A stretch of DNA of 64,000 bases from Phoronis australis (lineage: Eukaryota; Phoronida; Phoronidae): contig NMRA01000435.1 in the NCBI GenBank assembly GCA_002633005.1, forward strand, positions 283,679 through 347,678, written 5' to 3'. The first letter of the stretch is position 1; each line of letters begins with the position of its first letter. The position numbers were made by a program, and so were the translations under genes. This document shows positions 48,501 through 60,900 of the stretch, one piece after another. The notes under the pieces are model-generated. The model did no database searches. It was not told the origin of the DNA and saw only the letters and a list, made by a program, of their open reading frames with translations.

Positions 48501-50628
48501 TTGCTACAACAGGAACGCTACTCAATGGTTTAAAAAAATCAACAAACTCCTCCCAGATATCAAACAGTTCAATGACATATTTCCTCCTCACCAAATAAAA
48601 CTCAGCTAAGTCATATTCAAGTAACTGGAGAAGAAAACACAACATTAACCTCAAATGTTTCTAAGCCATGACAAGAAATTGACTTTCACCAGCTTAACAG
48701 CAATTTTTGAGACCAGTGTGTTGGAGAAATCTGCTTAATTCATGACTTCAGTCTCTAAGTACCTAGTGTAACGAAATGTCTCCTTAAACAATAAATATTC
48801 AGTAGATACTTATGCATACTGATTTTATTATTTGGGACTAGCCTGATATTTCAATATTCCCTTATACGGGGCATGCCTGATCGTCATGCGGCTCTGACAC
48901 CACAAAGTGGGTCAGCCAGTCTTGCTGGCAGCAATGCCGAGGGGAGACAACTACACATGGAGCATGTCAATAACATTTATTGCGACATGTCTAAAAATTT
49001 TAGGTGTTTTAGGTTATTGCCTCTGGTCTAAAAGTTTAAGAAACTAGATTTAGGAGAGGTCCAAGGCTGCTTGCCCCCCCCTCACGACACGCTGCCAGGA
49101 TGCCGTTTTTAGGAATCATGCAAATATTGTCCTTAAAAATGTACTGTTAAGCATTTGGGTTAATGCCCATGTTCATGCAAGCACCCACTTCACAGATTGC
49201 GCACCTTCTCAGCTTAAATTTTAGAGAATTTTCTGGGCACTAGTCGGATATAATGGACCCTAACTTATTCCAAATAAATCCACTAAATGTAGGTCTAAAT
49301 GAATGATTTTAATACCGTTGCATTGGTCGATTTTGTCAATTATTAACGTCATCGTTATTAATCATCGTTACATCTGCTCTCGTCATCACCTTCGTCGTCT
49401 CTCTCACAATCGTAACTGTCATCGTCATGTTATCGTCATCCATGTTGACCGATGAAAAAGGAACAGCGCGCGTTGTAGCAAATCGCCGATAGATGGCGCT
49501 AATTATAGTAAGTTCCCTGAAATGGCTGCCGATTTCACAATGCGCGTGGCTAAAGTGGACCGAGTTTGGAATGGCGTAGTTATAGACTAGAGTAATTGAG
49601 GGTTGTGAAAAGGATTTGTACGGATAGCCAGATGTCTGAGGAATGCAACGATACCAAAATCATTCATTTAGACCTACGTTTTGTGGATTTATTTGGAATA
49701 AGTTCGAGTCCATTATATCTGACTAGTGCCCTTTTCTGTTAAGTGCCCAATGCTAGGGCTAGCGACCACCCAAAATTTGTTTTGGAATTGATTTTCAAAA
49801 CTGTAAGGCATGCTTTTAAATGCAGGAACTGGACTACAGTATAGTTATAGCTGGGATTTATGGTTGTAACCATTGACATTGTATTCTATTAGCATCTTCT
49901 ATAACTATCGCCTGGATTGTTGAAACTAACATTTACCCAGACTATAGTCAGTCTAAGTCACTACAACAACAAATTTATTTTTCATAAGAACCATTCCTTT
50001 CTCCCAGCCAAACATTGGCCTTGCTTACCCTCGAAAGCCAAAGGCAGTGACAGGCACATCGGGGTCATGTGACATTTTATGACAAACCTATTTTATTTTC
50101 ATACATAGCATAGCACCGTAAGTACCAAGCCCAAGCCTCCAATGTCAAGGGAAGAGTCACCTGACAAGTGACAGAGACAGTAGTGATATTGCCCTTGCAA
50201 AGTCTCATGCGCCTGTGTGATCTATAGATCTAGGTCATTTTAAGATGTTGCTGACAACTACCATAAACATTTGGATTAACGCTTAAACTGGCTAGGCTGT
50301 GGGCACTTAACCTGAGACTGGGCCACATACTCGCCTTCGCCTTGGCTTGGTCATCCAAATTCTCACGTTTCATGACTTTCACATGCATTTGGCATTGGTG
50401 AACTTCTGATCTAACCATAGCTAATGAAGTGCGTGCGTGATGTTTGAATTTTCACAGCTGCATGTGCAAAGATGTCTATAATTGAGTGATAACTGTGTCG
50501 AGAATATAGACACCAAAAACATACCTCAAACAGTTAAAACTGCAGCAGGGCTTCCTGAATTTTTGTGATTTGATGTTATTTTACCTTCTTCACAGGAAAC
50601 TTCGAAATGTATGTTACGTCATCGATTT
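42599..50628 (-). CDS. Tentative multi-exon gene of unknown function (9 exons, about 241 codons, first exon not found)
   Basis: Exons in transcript order: 50628-50585, 48624-48486, 47943-47823, 46627-46562, 45842-45805, 45417-45378, 44018-43970, 43104-43064, 42785-42599 (TAA stop). Each is bounded by AG and GT, and codon phase fits at all eight joins, which is the main support. Pieces include IDDVTYISKFPVKK, LLEYDLAEFYLVRRKYVIEL, CMFDKLFVNLSSNDVQTYLS, RDQIIKSYLGQQEIIKEFLQ, EQSLFDMFILFK, NLPRGVSMFIRKLR and SPANHLNSLRVPVIQPSVKK. The product would be mostly helical and basic toward the C-terminus. I recognise no family. Weak points: the short exons at 45.8, 44.0 and 43.1 kb and the donors GTGGGT (48485) and GTGAAA (43969) were partly chosen to keep phase. 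An alternative reading ends the protein at a TGA just past 46562. It lies tail-to-head with the double-UBC gene and head-to-head with SASS6. Confidence 0.45.
43398..43497 (-). mobile_element. tRNA-derived SINE
   Basis: The minus strand shows A box TGGCTTAGTTGT and B box GGTTCGAATCC with tRNA-like spacing. No paired acceptor stem is present. Confidence 0.7.
44635..44797. mobile_element. MITE with perfect 26-bp terminal inverted repeats
   Basis: Ends 44635-44660 (TACCGTAATCGTTCGGGTTA...) and 44772-44797 are exact reverse complements over 26 bp. The interior holds further GGGCGGTTAA repeats in both orientations. It has no coding capacity. Perfect ends suggest recent movement. Confidence 0.9.
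49231..49738. mobile_element. 508-bp element with about 95-bp inverted arms
   Basis: The left arm (49231-49327) and right arm (about 49644-49738) are inverted copies differing at scattered sites; shared stretches include CTTATTCCAAATAAATCCAC and GTAGGTCTAAATGAATGATT. The interior has a run of TCATCGTCATC-type simple sequence. No coding frame. Confidence 0.85.
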
Positions 50629-50904
50629 CTGAGCAGTGTGACGTAAAAGCAGGAAGTTGCGGATGAGCGCCAAGTTTGATTGAAGTTGATGCGGCCAGCC
50701 TCTGGTTTGTTCATTTTCAGTGTTATCTGTGTTTCTTGTAGTGTTATTCCATGAGTAGTGTAGCTTTTCAAGATCTTTCACGGTTGAAGTTCTGGTTAAA
50801 GCAGTCTTTTGAATGTTATTGGCTATTTTTTTTCGTGATGAGTTCCCCTTCCGGGGCCTTCCGAGGTGTTCCCCTTCCGAGCGGTTTTTAGTTCGGATTC
50901 AGTT

Positions 50905-51021
50905 CTGTAGTAATAGCCGAGATAACCCGACCCGGGGATCGAACCAGTGACCCCCATAAAACCGGCAAACGTGCTAATCATTTAGCTAATAGGCAATTGC
51001 CCATTAACGAGTAGCTAACAA
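50905..51021 (-). mobile_element. tRNA-derived SINE, same family as 5131
   Basis: Shares CTGTAGTAATAGCCGAGAT, the B box GGTTCGATCCC (minus strand) and CCCCCATAAAACC with the 5.1-kb copy. It extends further through a tRNA-like D-arm region (ATTAGCTAAATGATTAGC). Confidence 0.7.
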
Positions 51022-51276
51022 AGGCTCATATGATTCACCGGAAGCACATCTACAACATTCCCCCCTTCCCTATGGAATGGGCACACCACCAGGAAGGTAA
51101 ACACCAGGATGTCTCGCATACAGGTCATCAACGTCCCTTGGTACCTTTACCACCAGAACACAAGGTAGTCTCTCATACAGATCCTTGACTCCTGAAACCT
51201 TCGCGCCGTCCTGAGGTCCGTGGGTACTAGTTGGCAGTGCTTCATCGGTAGGTCTTCCGTTTGCCGACTACACCAT

Positions 51277-51362
51277 TTGTAGTAATAGCCAACGACACCC
51301 ATAAAACCAGCGAGCATGCTCAGCATGCAGCTAATAGGCAATTAGTTGCTTGTTAGCGAGCA
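51277..51362 (-). mobile_element. Decayed SINE copy, same family
   Basis: Keeps TGTAGTAATAGCC at one end, the CCCATAAAACCAGC core and the AGCTAATAGGCAATTAG end of the 50.9-kb copy. The B-box region between them has been deleted. Confidence 0.6.
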
Positions 51363-51984
51363 ATGGAACGGCTCATGGATGGACCAACAATGGCCCACGT
51401 CTTAGTCCTGCATTCACTCTCTTGAGCAAACAATGTCCTACTCGCTATTGGACACGGTCTGTGTTGGTCATTTGAGGTCCATTGGTCAACGGAAATAAAT
51501 AGTGAATCAAGGTGCTGGCCATTTATGTCACTATTATTCCATGGATAATGTAAATACAAGTCAAGGGATCAATAATTGACATGGAAAATGTCTGTCCAAG
51601 GTAACCAGGGATCTGCAGTCTTACTAAAGATAGCATTACAACAGTTTTTCTCCCCTTCAGGAGACGCCTTTGTCCCGTGTTATTCCACACTACTCCCAGT
51701 GTTACTGAACAAGGGTGCCCCTGTGTAGTGTGCCGTCTGGGGCAATGAACAGGGGCACCCCACATGCAATTTACCCTACAATTTGCCTCTCTGCAACACG
51801 TGCGGGTTGGATCATAGTTCAGAACCATTGTAGAAAATCAAGATGCAGAGTTTTGAATCCAGATCTTTGTTATCAGAGTCTATTGTCTTAACGAATCAGC
51901 CAATGACTGATTGCTAAGTGATATTATGGATGCTAACTTGTTTGGTTTCATTTCCTAGGTTACCCTCAACTCTGATCATTTGTA

Positions 51985-54900
51985 ATGGCAGACACGGAGA
52001 CTTTGTTCTCCAATCGGCTTGCTGTCCAGCTAAGAGCAAACGACAAAGACGAAAGGTATGACATTACAAAATAATTACAACCTCTTCTATGCTTTCTGCA
52101 ACAAGCTTAGCATCTTCTGTTAAAGTTGCATATCCTCGGTATTAAGCTGTCAAAAAATGAAAAATGGATTAGCTCGTAAAATTGGTCTCATGATCTTCCT
52201 TTCCTTGATAAAACTTGATTTCTTTTATTAACAAGAAAACCAAAACCAGCAGGACCCAAGAAAATGCTTAAAGGGTTTTGGGGGTTGGCCGACCCTAAGA
52301 TTATGAATTCAAAAAATGTTTTGTTTATGCATTGACTTGAGTTGTCCGCTCATTTGGCAGCAATTCAGGATTGAATCAGCATGGTAATGGTTTTAAACCT
52401 CAAAACGCTTTGGTTCAAAATTCAATTCTTGACAACTAAACAGTGGCAAAATGACCCTTTGAATTTAGACTTGTACAGAGTTTGGGTAATTGTTTTGGTT
52501 CAATATTTTTGCATCATTTCATTAGAATTTATTGGATCACCTGAAGTTAAGGCTGCCAACTTTTTATTTAGATCACTTGTGGTTATGAAATTGATCTGAA
52601 CTTGCTGTTGATTTCTGGGCTTGGAACAAACTCGCTACCAAAGCTAAGTATCTTGACTTGTGGTCATTTTACGTGCTGAGCATGTTATCAAGCAAAAACA
52701 TACTACCAGGTTTTCGTTAGCCATGAAATCTGGACTACCGTATTCGCCGTAATAACCGCCCATGCCCCTATAAGCGCTCCCCCACGCGTTTTCAGACTTT
52801 GCTAAAATAGGCACCCATTCCGTGAACATGAAAGTGCGAAAAATGCCTTACCTACAGTCCCAAAATTATAACGTAACGTCTTCAATTTATCAATAATATC
52901 CGACAGTCCTGAAAAAAAATCATTGTGCGCAGAATTTGTTGACCGCGAGTCTCGCCGTTATGTCAGAATTTAGCTGTGACTATACACTTCGAACTTCCGC
53001 CATGCCTCAAAACGAACACAAAAGTTCTGCTGATATTGCGAGGACCAATGGTCTGGCCTTTCAGAACAGAAGTAGTGTACTTGTCTACGGGATTGCTTTG
53101 TAGATATTTCCCGCTTTCAACAGGAATCCAAATTTCTTTGTACACGTGAAAACCGCGAATCGAAGACTAATAAACAACTTGGCCAGTGTTAAAAGCACGT
53201 GGCCAGGAAGCGCGCGCTACACACATGAACCTGTCATCAAAAGCATTAGTTGGGAACTATCCATTCATGAAACGGGTAGCATAGCATCGGCAAGAAATGA
53301 ATATTGGCACTAATTTCCGACAGTTTCTCATACTATAAAATGTTTGCGTTATTTTTAAGATGAATTGTTTGATTAACCATAATTGGTGCTTTTAAGCCAA
53401 ATATCCGATAAAATGACAACTGACAGTGAATGCTTACACATCCTCATACCGAAAAATAACTGTCAGATAGTCACGTAGGCCAACGCATCCAGCCACACGG
53501 TGACTAATATGGTCTTATCGAGACAAATGTCGAATGTTTTTAGCACATGAGACCGGCAAGTGATGAATGAAACATGCTCTGGTTTAGGCCTAGTGCTTGT
53601 GCAAATTTCTTTAGATACAATGCACATCTAGCTTGTTAGATTGCGTTGCTCTGGCCAAAAGACGGTATCTGCTCTGGCAAATGAACTCTGGTGATACGCA
53701 CGCGCTCGCTTACTCACAAACGCAGACAACTTCAAAACAAACGTCACGTGACAACATGTGTGTTTGTCCAGACATTTTTCTCATGTTGCCGATCATACAC
53801 GTAGATGGCACGATATAGCACAGATTTGTACTTAAACCTGCCGTGATCCCGACTCCACGGAAACTTAAAAATCTTAGGGACGCTACTTGGAAAACTTAAG
53901 GAGGATTTCAGGTAATTTGCTTGAGTCGAAACTGTATTTTTATTCAAGCATTCAAGTCGCCATATAGACGATTGCGAGGCAGGCAGTCGGCGAGTTTTCG
54001 CCCTGGGATTTCAGCACAATTTTCTGTAAAATGATCGTATTAATTTAGCAGCAAAGTTTGATAGCAACGCACCACGGTTTTGTAGAGACTTTCATAGATT
54101 ACAGATACGTCACGGAGCGTAAATATAATGAGTCTTAGCTTCCGATTTCAGCCGTTTCGGAGACCGGGTTTCAACGGCCTTGGGTTATAATAAGCGCTTC
54201 CACCCTGAAACGAACTTTTCTAAGCGTTATTATGGCGAATACGGTAATCTGACTGAGGAACGACAAGAGATAGTTGAAAGTGGTTAGTATTAAGTGTAAA
54301 TGAAAAGTTTTCTTTCTTTGAGTTTGTATTATGTAATGTAGTGTGGCTTTTGTTACAGAAAATCCTACATACACATCACCATTGAGCTTCAGACAGTCAC
54401 AAATCCATTGCATAAAAAAGTGAGTATAGATTCAGCTGGAGTATCTTAACGGATATTTATGCGCCCACGTATTTAGATGTGGTCGCATATTGCTGTCGTC
54501 TCTGTCTGTCCGTCGTCAGGTGTCCGGCATCCACAGCTGTATCTCCTAAACCCCTCGCAGGATCTTGATGAGATTTGGCAGTTGTGTTCCTATGAAGCTG
54601 ACGACAGATGACGATGAATTTCGGACGACTGAACTTCGAGGTGGGTGAGTAGATTTTCTGGCTCACAGGCGAGCAGGGTTTTGAAACCTAGGTATATCCT
54701 TGAACCGCCAGGAATCTAGGAGTTCATTTTCAAATAAACCACTGGCACTCGGGTGTTTAACAGAGCCAAGCTGGTATACTATTTCATTCAGGACTGTCGC
54801 TGTTCTCTTTTGATGTGCAGCTTTGAAGTGGTGCGCACGTGTGAGTTCACGCACTGGAATCGCTGGAGTAGGCCTACATTTTACGTTGGCACGATGCAAC

Positions 54901-57900
54901 GTGTGCAAGACAAATCATATTTCGTGCACGTAGCCCCAGAAACAAGTAAAGGTGTTCGAGAATTTCTTGGCAACTGAAAGTAAAGACGTGGCCCTCATTT
55001 GGCAATTAATAGGGTTGCCATTTTCACTTTTGTTGTCTTGTGCAATAAAAACGAGACGCACTTCTCTAAGTCATTATTGTCTGCCGGGACCGCTTGCGCG
55101 CTAACACGGGACCGACAAGTGCGGCAGTGCGATATTAGGGTATTGTCGTGGATATTTGGTTCATGTAATAAGGACACCTTACACGAAAAATAAGCATATT
55201 TGTCCACCACAAAATTTGGTAAGTTGATCACTTAAGAATTAGTTGAAACACTGCTATTTGTGACATTTTATCACGTGTTATGCAGTGGCCCGAAACTTTC
55301 TTCCACAAATCTGGAAATTTGCAAAAGTGGCCGAAAATGTTAGCCAATGAAACGCATCAAAGATCGATTCTGCATATCCCATGTTCACGCGACTTGCTTA
55401 ACAAGTCATCGAGAGGGCTGTTCTCGGTTAGTGTTCTTTTGAACTTGGATTTGGCAACGACCAAATAACGGTCAGATTAACAAGAGTTGCTTTATATTTG
55501 CCAGGTATCTGACGAGAAGTGTAAAAACTCAGCTCGCATTTGTTGGAAATTCCAGGTCGCATTTTGCAACTTGATACGAGCTGACAAAAATCTCAGCTCA
55601 CATTTCCAAATTTCAGGTCGCAAGTGCGACCTGCAACTCATTATGTCGAGCCCTGTCTCATAATGTGAGCACATTATATCCGACTATTGCCAAGATTTGT
55701 CATAGATTTCATTCCATCTCGCCTGTAACCTGTGTTTTTTTCAGCCTATACAGCTCAACTAACAAAATTGTTATAAATTCTAATATCTAGACTATTAGAT
55801 CTGTGTTTCACCATATTGTGACCTTAAACATCTACACGTCTATCAGATCTGTGTTACACCGTGTTTTGACTTGTAAGGTTATGTCAAACTTAATTCTCAA
55901 AAATTGACCATTTTTACAATACTTCACGATCATGTGTTGCAAAATACCTTGTCTTCATTATCAGGGACCTTCAAAGTAAACAAAATATATACCAGGTAGT
56001 AAGAAAAAAGATTTAGCAGAGCCACTTTGGAACCGCACAACCAAATGGATTTTTGTTTACTACTTATCCAAGGTCATAAGTTACACTCAAATCGAATCTC
56101 CCACCATGTACAGAGCAGCTTCGTATGTACGCTCGCTCAGTCCTTTCACTCACTGTGTAAGGTTCAAACGCTCTTAGTTAGAGGTATCTTTATTTCATAG
56201 TCACGAGGTTCAAAGGTCAACACAGTCAGACCCCAAACTGAGTACAGCCTCAAGGTAAACTGAAAAGAAACAAAGTAAAATGCTCTCAGGATAAGGTAAT
56301 AAAACGGTACAAATCACAGAGAAGTTCAAATAGACTACTAAGTTTAAGGCAGCTAAAGAATTCGTACACACATAATCCTACAAGGACCAGATAGCGTACT
56401 CATGGCCTACATCACAAAATCAAAGCATAAAGTAGGTCAAACGTGTGGGCCACAAATTCCAAACAAAATTCTGCACAAAAGTAGCACAAAATGACTAAAG
56501 TTAGTCACGCTATAACAGAGGATGTAAGGCACGCATGGACGTTGCAACTAAGGTAATAAGCCTTAATACATACTACTATTTCGGGTTCTAGCGACATTCA
56601 AAGAAACCGACGTCTTGTCAGCCGAAAGTTCTAAAACTCAATGAAACAACGACCCTGGAGGATTATGCCCAAAGCTATCGCCATCTGTAATCTGCTACTT
56701 CAACTAACGGGGAACCGTACACACCGAGTCACCAAAATATTGAGTTAATGGGGTGTACATATGATAGAACGGCGCCAGGGAAAACCAAGATAAAACGTAG
56801 TTTTTTCCTGAGGGAGTTGTGTGTCTACATGCATATGACCATTGAGAACGAAAGCCCCTGTGGTCATGAACATAGAAAGTTGTGAAAAGAGATAAATGCT
56901 GAACCGAATTCCTTAATTCAATAAGTATTTGGCATTTCGCTGTTTCGGTCTCGTTCTAACGACGTGCTTTAACCACCGACTCGATTTCTTTCATCCATTT
57001 CTTACTTGGTTTTGTATCAGTTTCCCGACGCGTAATGTGTATAGAGTGTGTATAGCAATGAACTGCTGACCTACTTTTAAGTAGGTGAAACAACAGCAAC
57101 AGTTGATCCTACTTCTTGGCTGGGGACGGTGCATTTTAATGATTATTAAATTAATTGTGCACTGCAAATTCAGTTGACATTGCAAGTGAATGTTGAAATA
57201 CCTAACATGGTTAAGCATGTATTAGTTATATTGACCAAAAACAACTTTTCACTGAATAATTAACCAAAGACTTTGAGATTTTCAGTCGTCCCAGTTTAAT
57301 TGGCTTTTTCTTGGCTTCGGCAACTTGACTTAATTTGAACTTAGAAACACGAGTTCTCGAAAACGGGTTGGTGGGTTTCGCTGAAACTTTCCAAAGCTAA
57401 TGACTTATTCATCAATCTCAAAAAGGCTCTTAGGATTTTTGATTGGTCGATGTCAGTATTCCCATACTGTCATTATGGCTCTTTTCCATGCCCATCTTGC
57501 AGAGTCTTGTTTAGTGCTTCCTTTGTACGTCATAATAAATGACATTATTCGCAATCCTCATCTTGTTTTACTCTGCAACATATTCCGTGGCGTACCCCGG
57601 GCAAAATTGATTACGATAAATTAAATTTAACTTGTTAAATGCATTTATCGTCATTATTTTGACATTTGTAACTTTATTTTGATATCAATCGTTAGGGTCT
57701 ATTTTTCATTACTCATCTCTATTTATACCCTCAAGGGTCTACTTTTGTATTCATACATTTCTCTATGCGACATCTGATTGGTCACCCATATTTCATTTGT
57801 TCAGTTCAACGTGGTCTCTCATTCAGCCACCTACCATGTCATCTGCAAGACCTACGTTCGTTCTCTGCATTTTTTCCCACCCCACCCATGCCGGGTATCT

Positions 57901-60900
57901 GTTCACCTTTTTTCTTTTTCTCATATGCATTACCCATTGGGTATTTTCACGTTTTGTGTTTATGTTCTGTACTTTTTCTTTAGGCCCTTCAGGCAGTTCT
58001 TTTGCTTTAGTTCCATTTTTCAGGGCTATTCATTGTACACGCCTGTGGCGTTTTTTCCATGCCCATCTTGCAGAGTCTTGTTTAGTTCTTTCTTCTTACG
58101 TCATAATAAATGACATTATTCGCAATCCTCATCTTGTTTTATTCTGCAACATAGCTTGTGGCATACCCCGGGCAAAATAGATTATGATAAAAAGATGCAG
58201 TTTTTGCATAATGTAACAATTGAAAGACGAATACGATTTCTATTTTTAACAAAAATACCTTACATTTTGCGAGTTGATTTGTCATAGAAACCAAACAAAA
58301 AGACTAATCGAAAATTCCTATCAGCATTTTTTAGTTAACTGGTGAATTTTTCATTTAAAAAAGGTTTCATTAAAATTGACTGGTGGGTTATTTTGCTATG
58401 AATATACCTTTGTTAAAAATCAAGTTATGACTTAAAAAGATGTTAACATAATAATGATCTGTATCATTTTATTGTAATTGTATTAGTCATAATAAATGAC
58501 CTTATATCGCCTACATCAGTCTCCTTTCATCTCTGGTAACGAGCTTGCGACGCACGTATCATTTATCTATTATCCGGGACATATGTCGATCATAAAAATA
58601 CAAAGCATATTTTTGTATTCCTTGATTTTTTTTCTTTCAGAAATTACATACTTTTACTAGTTGACAAAGCTTACTTTTTGATATACGAGTTAGAACGGAG
58701 GCCACTAAATAAGGTTTGAGATAACCTTAATATCTAGACTATCAGATCTGTGTTACACCGTGTGATGGCTTTTAATATTTAGACTATCAAATCTGCGTTA
58801 CACGGTGTTGTGACTTTTCATATATGGACTATCAGATGTGGGTTACTACGCATTGTGACTTATTATCTAGATTATCAGATCTGTATTACATGGTGTTATG
58901 ACATTTAATATCTAGGATATCAGATCTGTGTTACCACCGTGTTGTGACTTAATATCCAGACTATCAGATCTCTATTATACCATGTTTTGACTTTTAACAC
59001 CTATATTATAAGATCTGTGTTTCACCATGTTCTGAGTTTTAATATCTAGACTATCAGACCTGTGTTATACAGTGTTATGACTTTTAATATCTAGGATATC
59101 AGATCTGTGTTACCACTTTGTTGTGACTTAATATTTAAACTATCAGATCTGTATTACACCATGTTATGACTTTTAACACTTAAACTATCAGATCTGTGTT
59201 ACACCTTATTATGACTTTTAATATCTGGACTATCAAATCTGCATTACACGGTGTTTTGAATTTTAATATCTGGACTATCAAATCTGCGTTACACTGTGTT
59301 GTGACTTTAATATGTTACTACCGTGTTTTGACTTAATATTAGATTATCAGATCTGTGTTATCACCTTGTTGTGAGTTAATATCTGGACTTATTTATCAGA
59401 TCTGTTTTACAACTGTTTTGACCTTTAACGTATAGACTAGACCAGACCTGTGTTACGTTGTATTGTTACTTCCTAGGAACTCACAGTTCGATTAACAGAC
59501 GACAAAGATTTGTTCTTCCTCTTCACTCTCAGGATAGATGAAGAAGACTTCCAAAGGTAATTGTCTATAGTGACGGATCTATGGGAGAGTTTAGGGGTGC
59601 TAAGCTGCCCCTGAAAGGGTGCAGTCAAGAAACAAAAAGAATGTGGCGACCACAAAAAATGTTGCCACTGGTGGAGTAAACCTTTTTGTCAGTGAATCTA
59701 CTGCTGATGTGGTTCAGTGAACTGTCAGTTCCCCCATCCAGTATTGGTCTGCCCTCTCCCTCACTCCAACCTTTCTCTTAGAGAACATACTGTTGACATC
59801 TGAACAAATCTCAACTCCCAGCCTCGTAAGTTTATTGTGGTAATCATCTGAAATTGACCCACTCCATCCAAATGTTGCATTGTTGTTTGTTGTTATGAAC
59901 ATCCGTTTGTCTGTGGTGATGACACTAATTCGCCATCTGTTGGGTGTAGTGAAGACTAATCCCACCACTTCCCTTTGGTTTCTTACTCAATGTTCCTGTA
60001 AGTGCTAAGGTGCGCCATAACTGTGCTTCCCTGGTGAACGGTGCATCTCAAAATTAAGAAGATAAATGATTGACTTACAAGCCCTGTTTCAGGAAGCTAA
60101 GTATGAAACATTAGCAAGTTTTGAATACACGAATTTGGTGCTTTCGATATATCTGTTAACGTCAGGTAAAATAACGTAGTTAATATTTTGAATCTGATCC
60201 ACGTTCTTAAGTTTACGTTTACTCAGTTACATTTTCATTTATTAATACTGGCTGTGAGCATCAAAATACCTCGGGTGGTTCGCAAGCAGATGTTTATTCA
60301 TGAACATAAAGGGGCTTCAATAATAATTTCTAATTATGAACTGCTCGCAGATCTTGCAGATAAGAAATTTGTCTTATCTTGTTCATTAGTCGAATTGTGG
60401 AAGATTTCTGTGTTATGAAAGAAGTTCGTTATTGCTTATGGTCAGGCCTCACGAGTTGACTCCTCACAGTGTCCACGGTGAAATCTCGTCAGCTGTGTGA
60501 GAGCTGAAAGTTTATTTCCCTATTTTACTCACACAAGATATATGGCAGCAAATTAATGCTTGACATGCGCGCACCCAGCCATTAACCCGGGGGGGGGGGG
60601 CTTGAATTTCTGGCGAAGTGGACCTTTTGCTGACAAAAGAGTGGGAGGACAAAAAAAAAAACGGGGTACCATCTTCCTTCAGAGCTGGGAATTGTGTGTC
60701 TGCGCCTTTTTAGTGGACTTTNCCCCCCCCCCCCCTGGGTGCGCGCATGCTTGACTATGTGCAAGTTTTGTACGATATCTATAATCACACAAAATTTTGA
60801 AATCTTTTGGCACTCACAACAATGTAAAAGGACTTTGGAAAATGAAAAAATGTCAATTTTGGCAATTATTTTTGTCTATAGTTTATAAGATTTTACCGCA

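Larger units (their letters stand above)
50629..51958. other. SASS6: Region between the tentative minus-strand gene and SASS6
   Basis: It should contain the SASS6 promoter and 5' UTR exon, since the exon with its start codon has an acceptor TTTCCTAG at 51951-51958. Two SINE copies occupy 50905-51362. A direct repeat of CCCCTTCCGAG-type sequence lies at 50843-50883. No first exon for the minus-strand gene was found. Confidence 0.4.

Noticed and set aside
51523-51828. 101-codon minus-strand open frame near SASS6
   Set aside because: No recognisable domain or splice sites; could be repeat sequence, not supported as a gene.
57778-58180. Overlapping plus-strand open frames of 111 and 127 codons
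   Set aside because: They run through the T-rich spacer and into a direct repeat, giving Phe-rich peptides without family likeness.
58641-58713. A possible extra SASS6 exon ([24 protein letters not shown]) with AG and GT borders
   Set aside because: In the SASS6 phase it meets a stop, and joining exons 2 and 3 directly restores the family sequence [15 protein letters not shown].
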